This document shows, piece by piece, positions 52,025 to 61,600 of a stretch of 64,000 bases of DNA (position 1 is the stretch's first letter; each line of letters begins with the position of its first letter). The stretch is from positions 2,190,789-2,254,788 of the forward strand of contig NZ_CM001776.1 in assembly GCF_000332275.1 (NCBI RefSeq), read 5' to 3'. The translations under genes and the position numbers were made by a program. The notes under the pieces are model-generated. The model saw nothing but the letters and a program-made list of their open reading frames with translations, was not told the origin of the DNA and searched no databases. The stretch is from Synechococcus sp. PCC 7336 (GTDB lineage: Bacteria > Cyanobacteriota > Cyanobacteriia > Thermostichales > PCC-7336).

Positions 52025-52983
52025 TAAACCTCGGCTCCTGCTTTTTCAATCTGGTCGATCGCCCGTTGGGAGAAGATGCGCACGTCGGCATCGGGATCGT
52101 CCAATGTCTGTTGGAGGGAATTGAGCACGGCAGGATTGCCCAAGTTACCCAGGGCGATCGCGGCATCGCGGCGCACATCTGAATATTCGTCCGCCAGAGC
52201 GTTGACCAAGACAGGAATGGAGCTGTCATCAGAGACCTGTTGCAAGGCCCGAGCCGCGAACTTGCGCACTTGCCAATGTTCGTCCTGCATAGCTGCGTTC
52301 AGAGCGGGAACCGATTCAACGGGTTTGAGCATCGCTAAGGATTGAGCGGCATTTCGCCTCACCTGCCAATCTTTGTCTTCTACGAGAGCCCGATTCAATA
52401 ACTCGACGACTGTTCCATCCGCTAAATAACTCAAAGTCAGTGCGGTTTCGCGACGGACAGAGGGCGATGGGTCTTGCATCAACCCCAGAGCAGGCGGACA
52501 GGTGGTCACTTGGTTGAGATATCGCAGCGTTGTCACTGCTGCTTCTCGCAACTCCTCCCGCTCGGATGCAAACAACGGCAGCACGTAGGGCAAGGCTTGA
52601 ATGTCATGAATCTTCCGCAGCAGAATTGTGATGTTTAGCCGCATGTAGAAGTCGTCTTGGTGGAGGGCATCCAATAGCAGTAGGAGATCGTCTGGAATTA
52701 CCAGTTCTTTTAATGCACCCAAGGCTTCAGAGCGAACGCTTTCATCCGGCGAACCCAAGCAAGCAATCAAGGGACGAACGGCCCGATGGTTGGCCATTTC
52801 CCACAATGTCGTCACGACCAGCTTTTGGACCCCCACATTCTTGTCAGAGAGCGCCTCAATTAAGGGATCGAGGGCTTCTTCATCCCCCAGATGTTGCAGC
52901 ATTTTGACGGCTACGAGGCGATCGCTTTCATCCGGCGATCGCAGCATTTCAACCCATTGCTCCAGTTCGCTATCCATACTCAA
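52024..52983 (-). CDS. HEAT-repeat protein (PBS-lyase-like repeats)
   Basis: A 319-residue protein built almost wholly of about nine HEAT repeats of 31 residues (units such as ALDPLIEALSDKNVGVQKLV, AVRPLIACLGSPDESVRSEA, SIPVLVNALADEYSDVRRDA). This repeat type occurs in phycobilin lyases (CpcE/NblB-like) and in many adaptor proteins. Here the gene lies in a row with an Fe-S carrier, a ferredoxin and a flavoprotein, which favours a scaffold or maturation role over bilin attachment. The second in-frame ATG (MDSELEQW) is an alternative start. It is translationally coupled to mrp. Confidence 0.85.
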   Translation of the reverse strand: MSMDSELEQWVEMLRSPDESDRLVAVKMLQHLGDEEALDPLIEALSDKNVGVQKLVVTTLWEMANHRAVRPLIACLGSPDESVRSEALGALKELVIPDDLLLLLDALHQDDFYMRLNITILLRKIHDIQALPYVLPLFASEREELREAAVTTLRYLNQVTTCPPALGLMQDPSPSVRRETALTLSYLADGTVVELLNRALVEDKDWQVRRNAAQSLAMLKPVESVPALNAAMQDEHWQVRKFAARALQQVSDDSSIPVLVNALADEYSDVRRDAAIALGNLGNPAVLNSLQQTLDDPDADVRIFSQRAIDQIEKAGAEV

Positions 52984-53014
52984 GGTTGTCCTCTAAATTT
53001 AAATCGCTATATTC

Positions 53015-53133
53015 GCCCCCTAAATCTCCCATTCTGGGGGAGTTGACAACGGCGATTGGCTTTGTCTGCAGATATCTGAGGGGATTGTAGACTATCTCGC
53101 ACAAGTCCCCCACTGGTGGGGGATTTAGGGGGC
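53015..53133. repeat. MITE-like repeat, copy E (internally diverged)
   Basis: GCCCCCTAAATCTCCCATTC at the left and CCACTGGTGGGGGATTTAGG with GGGCC at the right, in the reverse orientation to copies A and F. The interior keeps only GACAACGGCGATTGGCTT-type blocks. It lies between the ferredoxin and HEAT-repeat genes and may form a terminator that splits the cluster into two transcripts. Confidence 0.75.
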
Positions 53134-53158
53134 CGAGTGCAACATCTAACAGCCAATA

Positions 53159-53386
53159 TCAGCGCAGCAAAAAAGGAATCTGCACCGTAATCGCGTCCAC
53201 CGGACATTCCTTCTCGCAGGGCAAACAAAACCAGCATTCGTCATACTTCATATAAGCCTTACCGGTTTCGGGATTTTTCACCAACACGTCCAGCGGACAG
53301 ACCTCGATACAAGCCGTACATTTTTCCAAACATTTGGATTCATCCACAATCACCGGAACATCCACACGCTGTGTTGTTAAAGCCAT
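53159..53386 (-). CDS. Two-[4Fe-4S] ferredoxin (AprB/AsfB-like)
   Basis: A 75-residue electron carrier with two cluster motifs: CLEKCTACIEVCP (first, with a three-residue insertion typical of AprB) and CWFCLPCEKECP (second). The Trp in YDECWFCLPC matches the CWECYSC-type motif of adenylylsulfate reductase beta subunits. It is shorter than AprB, lacking the C-terminal tail. It lies 52 bases downstream of the flavoprotein gene and is surely its electron partner. AsfB of arylsulfonate-desulfurising bacteria is the best functional analogue I know. No N-terminal signal. Confidence 0.88.
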   Translation of the reverse strand: MALTTQRVDVPVIVDESKCLEKCTACIEVCPLDVLVKNPETGKAYMKYDECWFCLPCEKECPVDAITVQIPFLLR

Positions 53387-53438
53387 TCGCTCGTTGTCTC
53401 CTTACATCAGTTCAAATCGCGGGCTGTGCAAAAATCCA

Positions 53439-55154
53439 TCATGCTTCGATCGCGACATCGTAGGTCTCGCGCTCCAGATCCACATCCACCACATAGGGTT
53501 CAATCGGAGCTTTAGCGATCGCCATCCTGCCAGACTCGTCTTTTTTGAGATGGGTATGGCAAAACCATTCCTCGTTGTTTTTCTCTGGATAATCCACTCG
53601 GTAGTGGTAGAGTCCCCAACGGCTTTCCTTGCGAAACAGAGAGGCACGGGCCGCCATTTCGGCACAATCGCGAATGGCATGAACCTCCATACAACGCATC
53701 AATTCGTGGGGATCGCGCGCCCCCATCAAGTCCAGGGTGGAGTGGTAATTGACGAATTTGTCTAAGGCAATCTCCATCTTGTGGGTGTTTTTCGGCGGTT
53801 GCAGATAGTCATTCACAAACCGCCGCAATTTGTACTCCACCTGAGTGTGGGGAATGCCGTCCGGTTGATTCAGGGGACGATAGACCCGCTCCATTTCGGC
53901 GGCAATAAAGTCGGGGTCCGGCTCCACATGGGGTAAATCGCGGCAATAGTCGATCGCATTCGTGCCAGCAATTCGACCGAAGACAAACGCGCCAATCATA
54001 TAGTTGTGGGGCACAGAAGCCATATCTCCGGCGGCATACAAGCCGGGAACCGTGGTCGCCGCTTTGGCATCCACGCGCACCCCAGAGGCACTGTGCCCGC
54101 TGCACAGACCGATCTCCGAAATCTCCATCTCGACGCCGTGGCTGCGGTAGTTTTCCCCTCTGCCCTCGTGGAACCGTTCTCGACTGGGCCGTTCGTTCGC
54201 CCACAGGATGGTTTCGATTTCGGAGATGGTATCTTCGTCGAGGTGGTTCAACTTGAGACTAATCGGCCCGCGACCGGAATTCAGCTCTTTCCAAATTTCC
54301 AGCATCATCTGGCCGCTCCAGTAGTCGCAGCTGACGAAGCGGTTGCCCTCCGCATTGGCGGTATAGGCTCCAAAGGGACCGGCAACATAAGCACAGGCGG
54401 GTCCGTTGTAGTCCTTAATCAGGGGATTGATTTGGAAGCACTCGATATTGCTCAGCTCTGCCCCGGCATGGTAGGCCATTGCATAGCCATCGCCCGCGTT
54501 TGTGGGATTTTCATAGGTGCCGTAGAGATAGCCCGATTGAGGTAACCCCAGACGACCGCAGGCTCCCGTCGAAAGAATGACGGCTTTTGCCTGAATGATC
54601 GCGAAATCGCCATTGCGCACATCCAGCCCCGTCACGCCGATAGCTCGGCCTTCGCGCACCATGACGCGAGTGGCCATGACGCGATTGGTGACGCGAGCTT
54701 TGTGGCGCTTGACCTCGCGGGTCAAGATTTTCTTCAAATCTTTGCCTTCCGGCATGGGCAACACATATTTCCCCACCCGGTGGACTTGCTTGAGGTCGTA
54801 GTTGCCGTAAGCGTCTTTCTGAAACTTGACCCCCCAGCTATCTAATTCCTGAATCACCTCGTAGCCGAGCTTGCCCGTCTGATAGACCACCTCCTGGTTG
54901 AGGATGCCGTCGTTGGCGATGGTGATTTCGCGCACATACTGCTCGGGGGTGGAATTGCCGGGGATGACCGCCGTGTTGACCCCATCCATGCCCATCGCGA
55001 TCGCGCCACTGCGGCGAATATTCGCTTTTTCCAGAATGAGAACATCGGCTGCGGGATTGGCCTGCTTAGCCTTAATCGCGGCCATCGTCCCGGCTGTACC
55101 GCCTCCAACGACAAGAACGTCTGTTGTCAGAGTCTGAGTGCTCGCCATAGACAT
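53439..55154 (-). CDS. Flavoprotein of the fumarate reductase/AprA superfamily (AsfA-like)
   Basis: A 571-residue FAD protein. The dinucleotide fold is VLVVGGGTAGTMAAIKAKQA, followed by LEKANIRRSGAIAMGMDGVN, very like the EKANIERSGAVAMG of adenylylsulfate reductase AprA. A second FAD-contact block, TTVPGLYAAGDMASVPHNYM, is near residue 370, and the C-terminal helical domain ends the protein. There is no membrane anchor or heme partner gene, arguing against succinate dehydrogenase. With the adjacent ferredoxin and the divergent LysR/solute-binding fusion, the context resembles asfRABC of Pseudomonas putida (arylsulfonate desulfurisation). The reaction itself remains unproved. A CAGGAGAAA ribosome-binding site precedes the ATG. 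Confidence 0.85.
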   Translation of the reverse strand: MSMASTQTLTTDVLVVGGGTAGTMAAIKAKQANPAADVLILEKANIRRSGAIAMGMDGVNTAVIPGNSTPEQYVREITIANDGILNQEVVYQTGKLGYEVIQELDSWGVKFQKDAYGNYDLKQVHRVGKYVLPMPEGKDLKKILTREVKRHKARVTNRVMATRVMVREGRAIGVTGLDVRNGDFAIIQAKAVILSTGACGRLGLPQSGYLYGTYENPTNAGDGYAMAYHAGAELSNIECFQINPLIKDYNGPACAYVAGPFGAYTANAEGNRFVSCDYWSGQMMLEIWKELNSGRGPISLKLNHLDEDTISEIETILWANERPSRERFHEGRGENYRSHGVEMEISEIGLCSGHSASGVRVDAKAATTVPGLYAAGDMASVPHNYMIGAFVFGRIAGTNAIDYCRDLPHVEPDPDFIAAEMERVYRPLNQPDGIPHTQVEYKLRRFVNDYLQPPKNTHKMEIALDKFVNYHSTLDLMGARDPHELMRCMEVHAIRDCAEMAARASLFRKESRWGLYHYRVDYPEKNNEEWFCHTHLKKDESGRMAIAKAPIEPYVVDVDLERETYDVAIEA

Positions 55155-55369
55155 TTCTCCTGGCAGGAAGGGTTTATAACGGTGGCAATTAAATGCGATC
55201 GCAGCGCACGGGCAGGCTGTGCCAGAGCAATGCGCTCGAACTGAAAATCAACTTTTGCCAACTCGATTTAGACATCCTTATTTTAAGTGAGCCAATTTAA
55301 CCTGGATAGCCTCGATGCATTGCAAGTTGAAATCCATCAATAACGTATTTCAATGGGAAGAAAAATCAG

Positions 55370-57382
55370 ATGGAAATTTATCAACTGAAAGTCTTTTCAC
55401 AAGTGGCCCACTACTTAAGTTTTACAGAAGCTGCAAATTCTCTAAATCTGACCCAGCCAGCCGTGAGTGCCAAAATTAAGTCGCTCGAATCCGAAATTGG
55501 GGCGGCTTTGTTCTATCGCTTGGGCCGAACAGTTCAATTGACTGAAATCGGACAGTTTTTGCTGGATGAATCCCAGTCACTCATCGAGCAAGAAGTGCAA
55601 CTCTGCCACAAGCTCGAACAGTACAAACAACGAGGCGGCGGCACCCTCAAAATTGCTTGTTCTCCCGCGATCGCCTCTGGCTGGTTACCGGCATCAATCT
55701 TTCGATATCGGCAGAGCTATCCAGATATAGCAGTTAAATTACAAATCTGTCAGTCAGTGCGAGAGATCTATGACGCGATCGCCAGTGGAAATGTCAATCT
55801 CGGGGTTTCTGAAGTTGATTTTAGCGAAGGGGGTCAGATCGCCTGTCAGCCTATTGCTGAGATACAATACTGTGCCTTTGTCGCTAGCGATTCAGTTTGG
55901 GCTCGACAGGATTGCCTCAGTTTGCGCGATGCGATCGGCCTACCTTGGGTATTGGGGAGAGAAGATTTTGTTGGCCGCTCGGTGTTTGAGGCTCGGGTCT
56001 CTGAATTGGGGTTGGGCTTAGATGACCTAGCGAGGGTCGAGACGGTCGAGACCACTAGTCTCATGCGAGCCTATATTTTAGAGGGGGGATACCTGGGGTT
56101 TGCTTCGAATTTAGAGTTTCGATCGGAGGTTGAATCGGGTTGTCTGAAAATAATTCCCCTGCACGAGTTTTCCCTTCCAGCCGGAATTTACCTCGCCCTG
56201 CCCGATCGCATTCAAAAAATTATTGAAGCAGCCGATCGCACCCCCCGCAGACAAAATCGAATTGCCAGCCCGACCCAAAAATTGCTCCAACTCTTGGAGG
56301 ATTTTCCTCAAAAGACACCAACTTTTTGGCAAGATCGCTCGAACTCGGCCAGTCTTCGACCCAAACTGCGATCGCCTCGATTCTCCATCTCAATTCGCCC
56401 CCAAAAAGATATCGCGACCCTACCCATTCGCATCGGCATTCAAAATCAAACGTTGCCAACCGCAACAGCAGGGTTGGCGATGCAAAAGCTGGGACTGCTA
56501 GAACATTACTTGCCGCGATCGGGTCGCTATGCTGCACCTGAGTTCGATATCCAATGGCAGAATTTTGCCACGGGTACCCCGATTGTGGATGGTTTGCATT
56601 CCAGCCAACTCGACATTGGCATTTTGGGAGACTATCCGTTACTGCTCAGTGCCGCTCGCAATGCTGCTGTGGCAGAGACTCAGGAGCGCACGGTGTTGGT
56701 GGGCTTTGTGGCGATCAATCCAGATGGGTGCCGCAATGCGGCGATTGTTCCCCACCGCTCAAATTTGACCGACATTGACGATTTGCGCGGGCAACGTCTA
56801 GCCGTTCCTGACGGTTCCGCTGCCCACGGCATGGCAATTCGGGTCTTGCACCAAATGGGGCTGCTGTCTGAAGTGGATCTGCTGCCCGTTCGAGATGGGT
56901 TGCGCCAGATGTCGGTGGGTGCCGAAAGGGCGATCGCCGGTTACGTTCATTTCTCTCCGTTCCACGAACTGGCCTTGGAGAACGCCAATTTTCGCTATCT
57001 GTTTGATGGCAATCTGAACGGCTTACCCGCTTTCTACGGCGTGGTGGCTCGAAGTTCCTTCGCCCGCACTTATCCAGAGCTAGTGGTGAGTTACTTGCAG
57101 GGCTTGATGGCCGCCCAACATTGGCTAACGACGGTTGCTGCAGCAATGCCATTACTCAGTCAGTGGACCGATAATTCGTTACATCTCGTCTCCCATATTC
57201 TGGGCACTCGCCCATCTCTAGACTCGCCCGGTCTATATTTTCCCGATCTGCAGATTCGCTCGGATTGGATTGCAGCACATATCGATCGCTACCAGTCGGT
57301 CCCGAACGGCACCCTCCTGGCAGACATTCAGCTCGGCGACTGGATACAGTCCGAGTTTTTAGCTGCCGCACAACGGAATTGA
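55370..57382 (+). CDS. LysR-type regulator fused to a sulfonate-type solute-binding domain
   Basis: A 670-residue single polypeptide. Residues 1-60 are a LysR winged helix (LKVFSQVAHYLSFTEAANSL, LNLTQPAVSAKIKSLESEIG). Residues about 90-295 are the normal LysR effector domain. A basic linker (about 300-350) leads to a second periplasmic-binding-protein fold at about 352-620 (LPIRIGIQNQTLPTATAGLA, LHSSQLDIGILGDYPLLLSA, LRGQRLAVPDGSAAHGMAIR), which resembles SsuA/TauA-type sulfonate-binding proteins. There is no signal peptide, so the second domain would be cytoplasmic. It is transcribed divergently from the flavoprotein gene and probably controls it. In asf clusters the regulator (AsfR) and binding protein (AsfC) are separate. 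Confidence 0.88.
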   Translation: MEIYQLKVFSQVAHYLSFTEAANSLNLTQPAVSAKIKSLESEIGAALFYRLGRTVQLTEIGQFLLDESQSLIEQEVQLCHKLEQYKQRGGGTLKIACSPAIASGWLPASIFRYRQSYPDIAVKLQICQSVREIYDAIASGNVNLGVSEVDFSEGGQIACQPIAEIQYCAFVASDSVWARQDCLSLRDAIGLPWVLGREDFVGRSVFEARVSELGLGLDDLARVETVETTSLMRAYILEGGYLGFASNLEFRSEVESGCLKIIPLHEFSLPAGIYLALPDRIQKIIEAADRTPRRQNRIASPTQKLLQLLEDFPQKTPTFWQDRSNSASLRPKLRSPRFSISIRPQKDIATLPIRIGIQNQTLPTATAGLAMQKLGLLEHYLPRSGRYAAPEFDIQWQNFATGTPIVDGLHSSQLDIGILGDYPLLLSAARNAAVAETQERTVLVGFVAINPDGCRNAAIVPHRSNLTDIDDLRGQRLAVPDGSAAHGMAIRVLHQMGLLSEVDLLPVRDGLRQMSVGAERAIAGYVHFSPFHELALENANFRYLFDGNLNGLPAFYGVVARSSFARTYPELVVSYLQGLMAAQHWLTTVAAAMPLLSQWTDNSLHLVSHILGTRPSLDSPGLYFPDLQIRSDWIAAHIDRYQSVPNGTLLADIQLGDWIQSEFLAAAQRN

Positions 57383-57445
57383 GGCATTCGGGGGTATGTG
57401 AATTCAGATTGGCTCAGTAGCAGCGCACACTACCAAAATGATTGA

Positions 57446-57640
57446 TAAACCTCATCCATGTTGAGACCTGGAGTTTTCAGGCATTGCACTCAGCCCCCTA
57501 AATCCCCCACCAGTGGGGGACTTGTGAGAGTCTGTTGGCTTCGTTCTACAACTTGAATGACCGCGATTGGCCGGTTCGTCTTCCCAGTCTCCAAACCCCA
57601 GCTAGCACTGTCGTCAAGTCCCCCAGAATGGGGGATTTAG
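57446..57640. repeat. MITE-like repeat, copy F with flank
   Basis: Left flank CATCCATGTTGAGACCTGGA, then the end AGCCCCCTAAATCCCCCACC at 57492, the full interior shared with copy A (CTTCGTTCTACAACTTGAAT, CCAAACCCCAGCTAGCACTG), and the right end up to GGGGGATTTAG at 57640, where the last six bases are lost at the junction with a transposase remnant. Confidence 0.8.
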
Positions 57641-57655
57641 CGATTATCTTAATTG

Positions 57656-57850
57656 TCAACCACTTGTCCCCATTAGAGTTTGGCCGGGTAAGGGAGCCGC
57701 TCCAATGGACTGAAGGGGTTTCAGGCGATGTTCGGTAGAGCCGAGATGATTCCCGTCCACAATTTTGGCTCGAAACCCGGGTAGTAATTCCGGTAACTGA
57801 GTCCCTAGATTCTCAATCGCTGCAGTCAGGGACTCAGCAATGGTAGTGTC
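57656..57850 (-). pseudogene. Transposase fragment (IS4-type)
   Basis: On the minus strand the frame reads [20 protein letters not shown], then KIVDGNHLGSTEHRLKPLQS and IGAAPLPGQTL, a stretch typical of cyanobacterial IS4-like transposases around the first catalytic Asp (VDGNH). It is unrelated to the intact element at 45.5 kb. Both ends are lost: one side runs into the MITE-like repeat, the other into the receptor gene fragment. Confidence 0.7.
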
Positions 57851-58538
57851 CAAACTGGCCTCCCAAACGGCAGATGAAGGGGGCGAAGCGATGGACCGCA
57901 CAGTAGACAGCATTATGACCCTGCGGGAAACGGTGGCAGGAACCGCCAAGAAGGTGAAGCGATTGGGTGAAGCCTCTCAGCGCATTTCTAAGGTGGTCGT
58001 GCTGATTAACGAAATCGCCCTGAAGACGAACCTACTGGCAGTCAACGCTTCGATTGAGGCAGCCCGAGCGGGCGCTGAAGGTCAGGGTTTCGCAGTGGTT
58101 GCAGAACAGGTGGGTGCCCTGGCCGACCAGTCTGCCACGGCGACCAAAGAAATCGAGCAGATTGTGGAAGCGATTCAGATTGAAACTGGGGAGGTGGTGG
58201 ACGCGATGGAAACCGGTACTGCCCAGGTGGTCGAAGGGACGAAGTTGGTAGAAAACGCCAAAGACAGTCTCGAACGAATTCAGGAGGTGTCTCGCCAAAT
58301 CGACGCGCTATTGCAGTCAATCTCCACTGAAACTATCTCGCAGGCTGAAACCTCAAAGGCGGTGAGTGCGCTCATGCAGGCGATCGCCAAAACCTCCGAA
58401 GTCACCTCCCAGTCTTCGCGCCAAGTTTCTGAATCTCTGCAAGAAACGGTGCAGATTAGCGAGGAATTGGCCGGGGTTGTGGGCACCTTCAAGGTCGGCG
58501 AACAAACAACTAGTCCTCCCCAAACCGCCCTCGTATAA
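57840..58538 (+). pseudogene. N-terminally truncated methyl-accepting chemotaxis protein
   Basis: Encodes only the cytoplasmic signalling part of a PilJ-type receptor. The sequence begins to match at [20 protein letters not shown] and contains the conserved hairpin tip [20 protein letters not shown] and [20 protein letters not shown], which bind CheA and CheW. The sensory, transmembrane and HAMP parts are missing. The 5' side is a transposase remnant, so an insertion with deletion removed them. The open frame of 232 residues could be translated from an ATG at 57840 inside the remnant, giving a soluble receptor stub. Confidence 0.75.
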
Positions 58539-58547
58539 GCCCGCTTG

Positions 58548-58576
58548 CGCTGGCGGCAGACCCTTTGCCGCCAGCG
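58548..58576 (+). terminator. Terminator-like hairpin between the receptor fragment and cheA
   Basis: CGCTGGCGGCA and TGCCGCCAGCG form a perfect 11-bp stem with a 7-base loop, 10 bases after the receptor stop. The following sequence has only a modest T stretch (ATTTTC), so it may be an attenuator or a processing site rather than a full terminator. Confidence 0.5.
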
Positions 58577-58632
58577 GTCAGGAGATTTTCTGCTGCCGAC
58601 GCCTTTCAGTTGTGCCTTATCGGATTTAGATC

Positions 58633-61600
58633 GTGACTTACGAAGATAGCGAGCGCGAAGCCCGACTCCAGTTTCTCGACGAAGCGCGAGACTATATCGA
58701 TACCATCGAAACCAACCTGCTGGGGCTTGCCTCTGGCGCGATCGATACCCAACGGCTCGATGCTGTCTTGCGAGCTGCCCACTCCATCAAAGGGGGAGCC
58801 GGTTTGATGCGGTATGCTCCCCTCAGCCAGCTGGCCCACCGACTGGAGGATTTCTTTAAGATTCTGCGTTTGGGCAAAAGCGATGTGGCCCTCGACGCCG
58901 AGCTCGAAAGCCTATTTTTAGATACGGTGGATTTGCTGCGGCAGGTCAGCGACCGGCACCGTCAAGCGATGCCAGTGAGCAAAGACTGGCAAGCCACCCA
59001 CATCCAGCCCGTGCTGGGGAAACTGCACGATCGCCTCGGCGAGCTCAACCCCGAGGACGAAACGGCCCTTCTCTCCGAAGCGGAGGGAGAAGACCTTCAG
59101 GCCGTCCTCTTTCAAGGGGAGGTGGGCCGCATCGTCGAACAGTTGGAGTTGGACCTCAGTACACCCGGAAAACCCTGCCTGTTGGAAGATGTCATCGCGA
59201 TCGCCGACGAGTTGGGCGAGTTGGGCGAGGTCTTGCAGATGGAGAGCTTCGCTCAACTGTGCGCTTCCATTGGCCAGCAGTTGCGATTGCAGCCCGAGCG
59301 GCTGGACGAGATTGCTCGTGCCGCCCTGGAGGCATGGCAGCGATCGCTCGCTTTGGTGATGGTGGGCCAAGTGGAACACATGCCCGCGCAACTGACCCTT
59401 GCACCGGTATCGATTCCCAGCAGTCCGACTGCTGTTGCCCCAGCGGAGAATTTTGCTTCAATCGCTGCCGAGCTTGACTCCACTTCGGCCTCACTGTTGG
59501 CAGATTCTCCCCCCCAAGCCGATGGAGCCGATCTCGATTCAGATGCCCTGCATTTTTCTGCCTTATTTGAAGCCTCTCGCGCGCAAGAGGAGAGTCCCGA
59601 GCTGACACAAGCCGAGGACGTCGAGGAGCGTGACGATCGCCTGACTGATGAATTGGCAGGGATTTTCGACTCCGCCATACCCGAGTTGACGGATAGCGAG
59701 CAGATCGATTTGGCAGATTTGCCCTTCCCCGCAGTCGAGCCTGTCAGTGCTGGAGCCGAGATTCCCGAGTCGGTTTCCATCGCCGAGGAAGCGGAGATCG
59801 CTGGGGACGATCCCGATGGCAGCCTTCCCGAGCCGGAATCGATCGATCTTGCTGAACTGGAAAATCTGGCCCAGCTCCAGGGCATCGACTTCGACGACTT
59901 ACAAATCGAGCTAGAGGGTGCCCTACCTGCAGCAGAGTTCTCGCTGACATCGGAGCCTGACAGTTTTGAACCCACTGCCGACCGGGGCCCTGCTTCAGCC
60001 CTCTCAAACCAGGCAATGGCGGCATCTGTCCCAGCCTCCAGTCCCACATCCGAGGTTCGGGATATCACCGTGCGCGTTCCGGTGAAATATCTGGAACAGT
60101 TGAACAATTTGCTGGGCAAGTTGGCGATCGAACGCAATGCCCTCAGCCTCAATCTGGAATCCCTTCACGATCTTGTTTACACCATGCGATCGCGGGTTCA
60201 TACTCTAGAACAGTCCAATTCGCTGCTCCGTACCTTCTACGATCGAACCGCGTCGGCAACCCCGGTCTCGACATCCCACCTCCTCGCCCCTGCCAACGGT
60301 AACGGTAAGAGCAAGAACAACAGTAAAGGCAGCAGCAGCGGCGATCGTACCATCCTCACAACACCTCTATCGGCCCTCGGTGGCGACATGTCTGCCATAG
60401 AACGCTTCGATGCCCTGGAGATGGATCGCTATACCGACCTGCACCTCCTCTCTCAGACGCACATGGAGACCATCGTTCAAATTCAAGAAGTCGCTGCCGA
60501 TCTGGAATTGCACTTGAACGAGACCTCCCAAACCACCATCGATCTGAATCAGACCGCCAAACAACTCCAGACCCAAATGACCCAAACGCGGATGCGGCCC
60601 CTCTCGGATTTGGTCAGTCGCTTCCCCCGCGCAGTACGCGATTTATCGCTTCAGTTTGGCAAACAGGTCAACCTGATAGTCTCCGGCGAGTCTACCTTGA
60701 TGGAACGCTCTATGCTGGAGTGCTTGAGCGATCCGCTCATGCATCTGCTGCGCAATGCCTTCGACCACGGCATTGAAGACCCCGCCACCCGACAAGCCGC
60801 TGGCAAGCCCTCCCAGGGCACGATCGAAATTCGTGCTGCCCACCAGGGCAACAGCACGGTCATTACCCTGCGAGATGACGGCAGAGGCATCGATGTCGAA
60901 AAACTGCGCGCTCGGGCTCGCGAGCTGGCGCTCGATAGCACCTCGCTCGATCGCGCCAGTCAGGCCGATCTGCTCGACTTGATCTTCGAGCCCGGGTTTA
61001 GCACCGCCGCCAAGGTCACCCAACTCTCGGGCCGTGGCGTGGGTATGGATGTGGTCCGCACCAATTTGCGACAGGTGCGCGGCGAGGTTGCTGTGGAAAC
61101 CGAAGTCGGGGTCGGTACGACCTTCACCATTCGCGTACCCCTCACCCTGACCATCTTCCGAGTCTTGCTGGTCGAAACCGCTGGCCTCACCCTCGGCATT
61201 CCCACGAATGCGGTAGAAGAAGTCGTGCTGCTCGAGGAGGGAGCTATCCGCACGGCCAACCAGCGGGAAGTGCTCGATTGGGAGGGCTTTATGGTGCCCC
61301 TGATTCGTGTCGATCGCAGCTTGGAGTTTCGCAGTGCGCGCCAAGCGAGCGAGACTCGCATGAATGCTAAAATTTCCGAGCCTATTGTGCTGATGATTAG
61401 CCAGGGCAATGATTTGACTGGTCTCGTGTTCGATCGCTTTTGGGGCGAACGAGAAATCGCTATCCGTCCTGTGGAAGGCCCGATCCAGCTTCCCCAAGGC
61501 TTTACGAGCTGCACCATTCTCGGCGACGGCCAGGTCGTCCCCCTCGCCGACCCCATGCAACTGTTAGAGCAGATTGCCAGCCGCGATCGGGTTGCCAATC

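Noticed and set aside
57656-57850. Transposase scrap as part of the IS4 element at 45.5 kb
   Set aside because: Its VDGNHLGSTEHRLKPL segment is not found in the intact transposase, so it belongs to a different insertion sequence.
59253-60152. 300-residue open frame on the minus strand inside cheA
   Set aside because: It is antisense to the low-complexity acidic linker of the kinase and reads as Ser/Ala/Arg-rich sequence with no family features; a shadow of biased codon use.
60643-61560. 305-residue minus-strand frame opposite the ATPase and CheW parts of cheA
   Set aside because: The plus strand encodes clear kinase motifs here; the antisense frame has no recognisable domain or ribosome-binding site.
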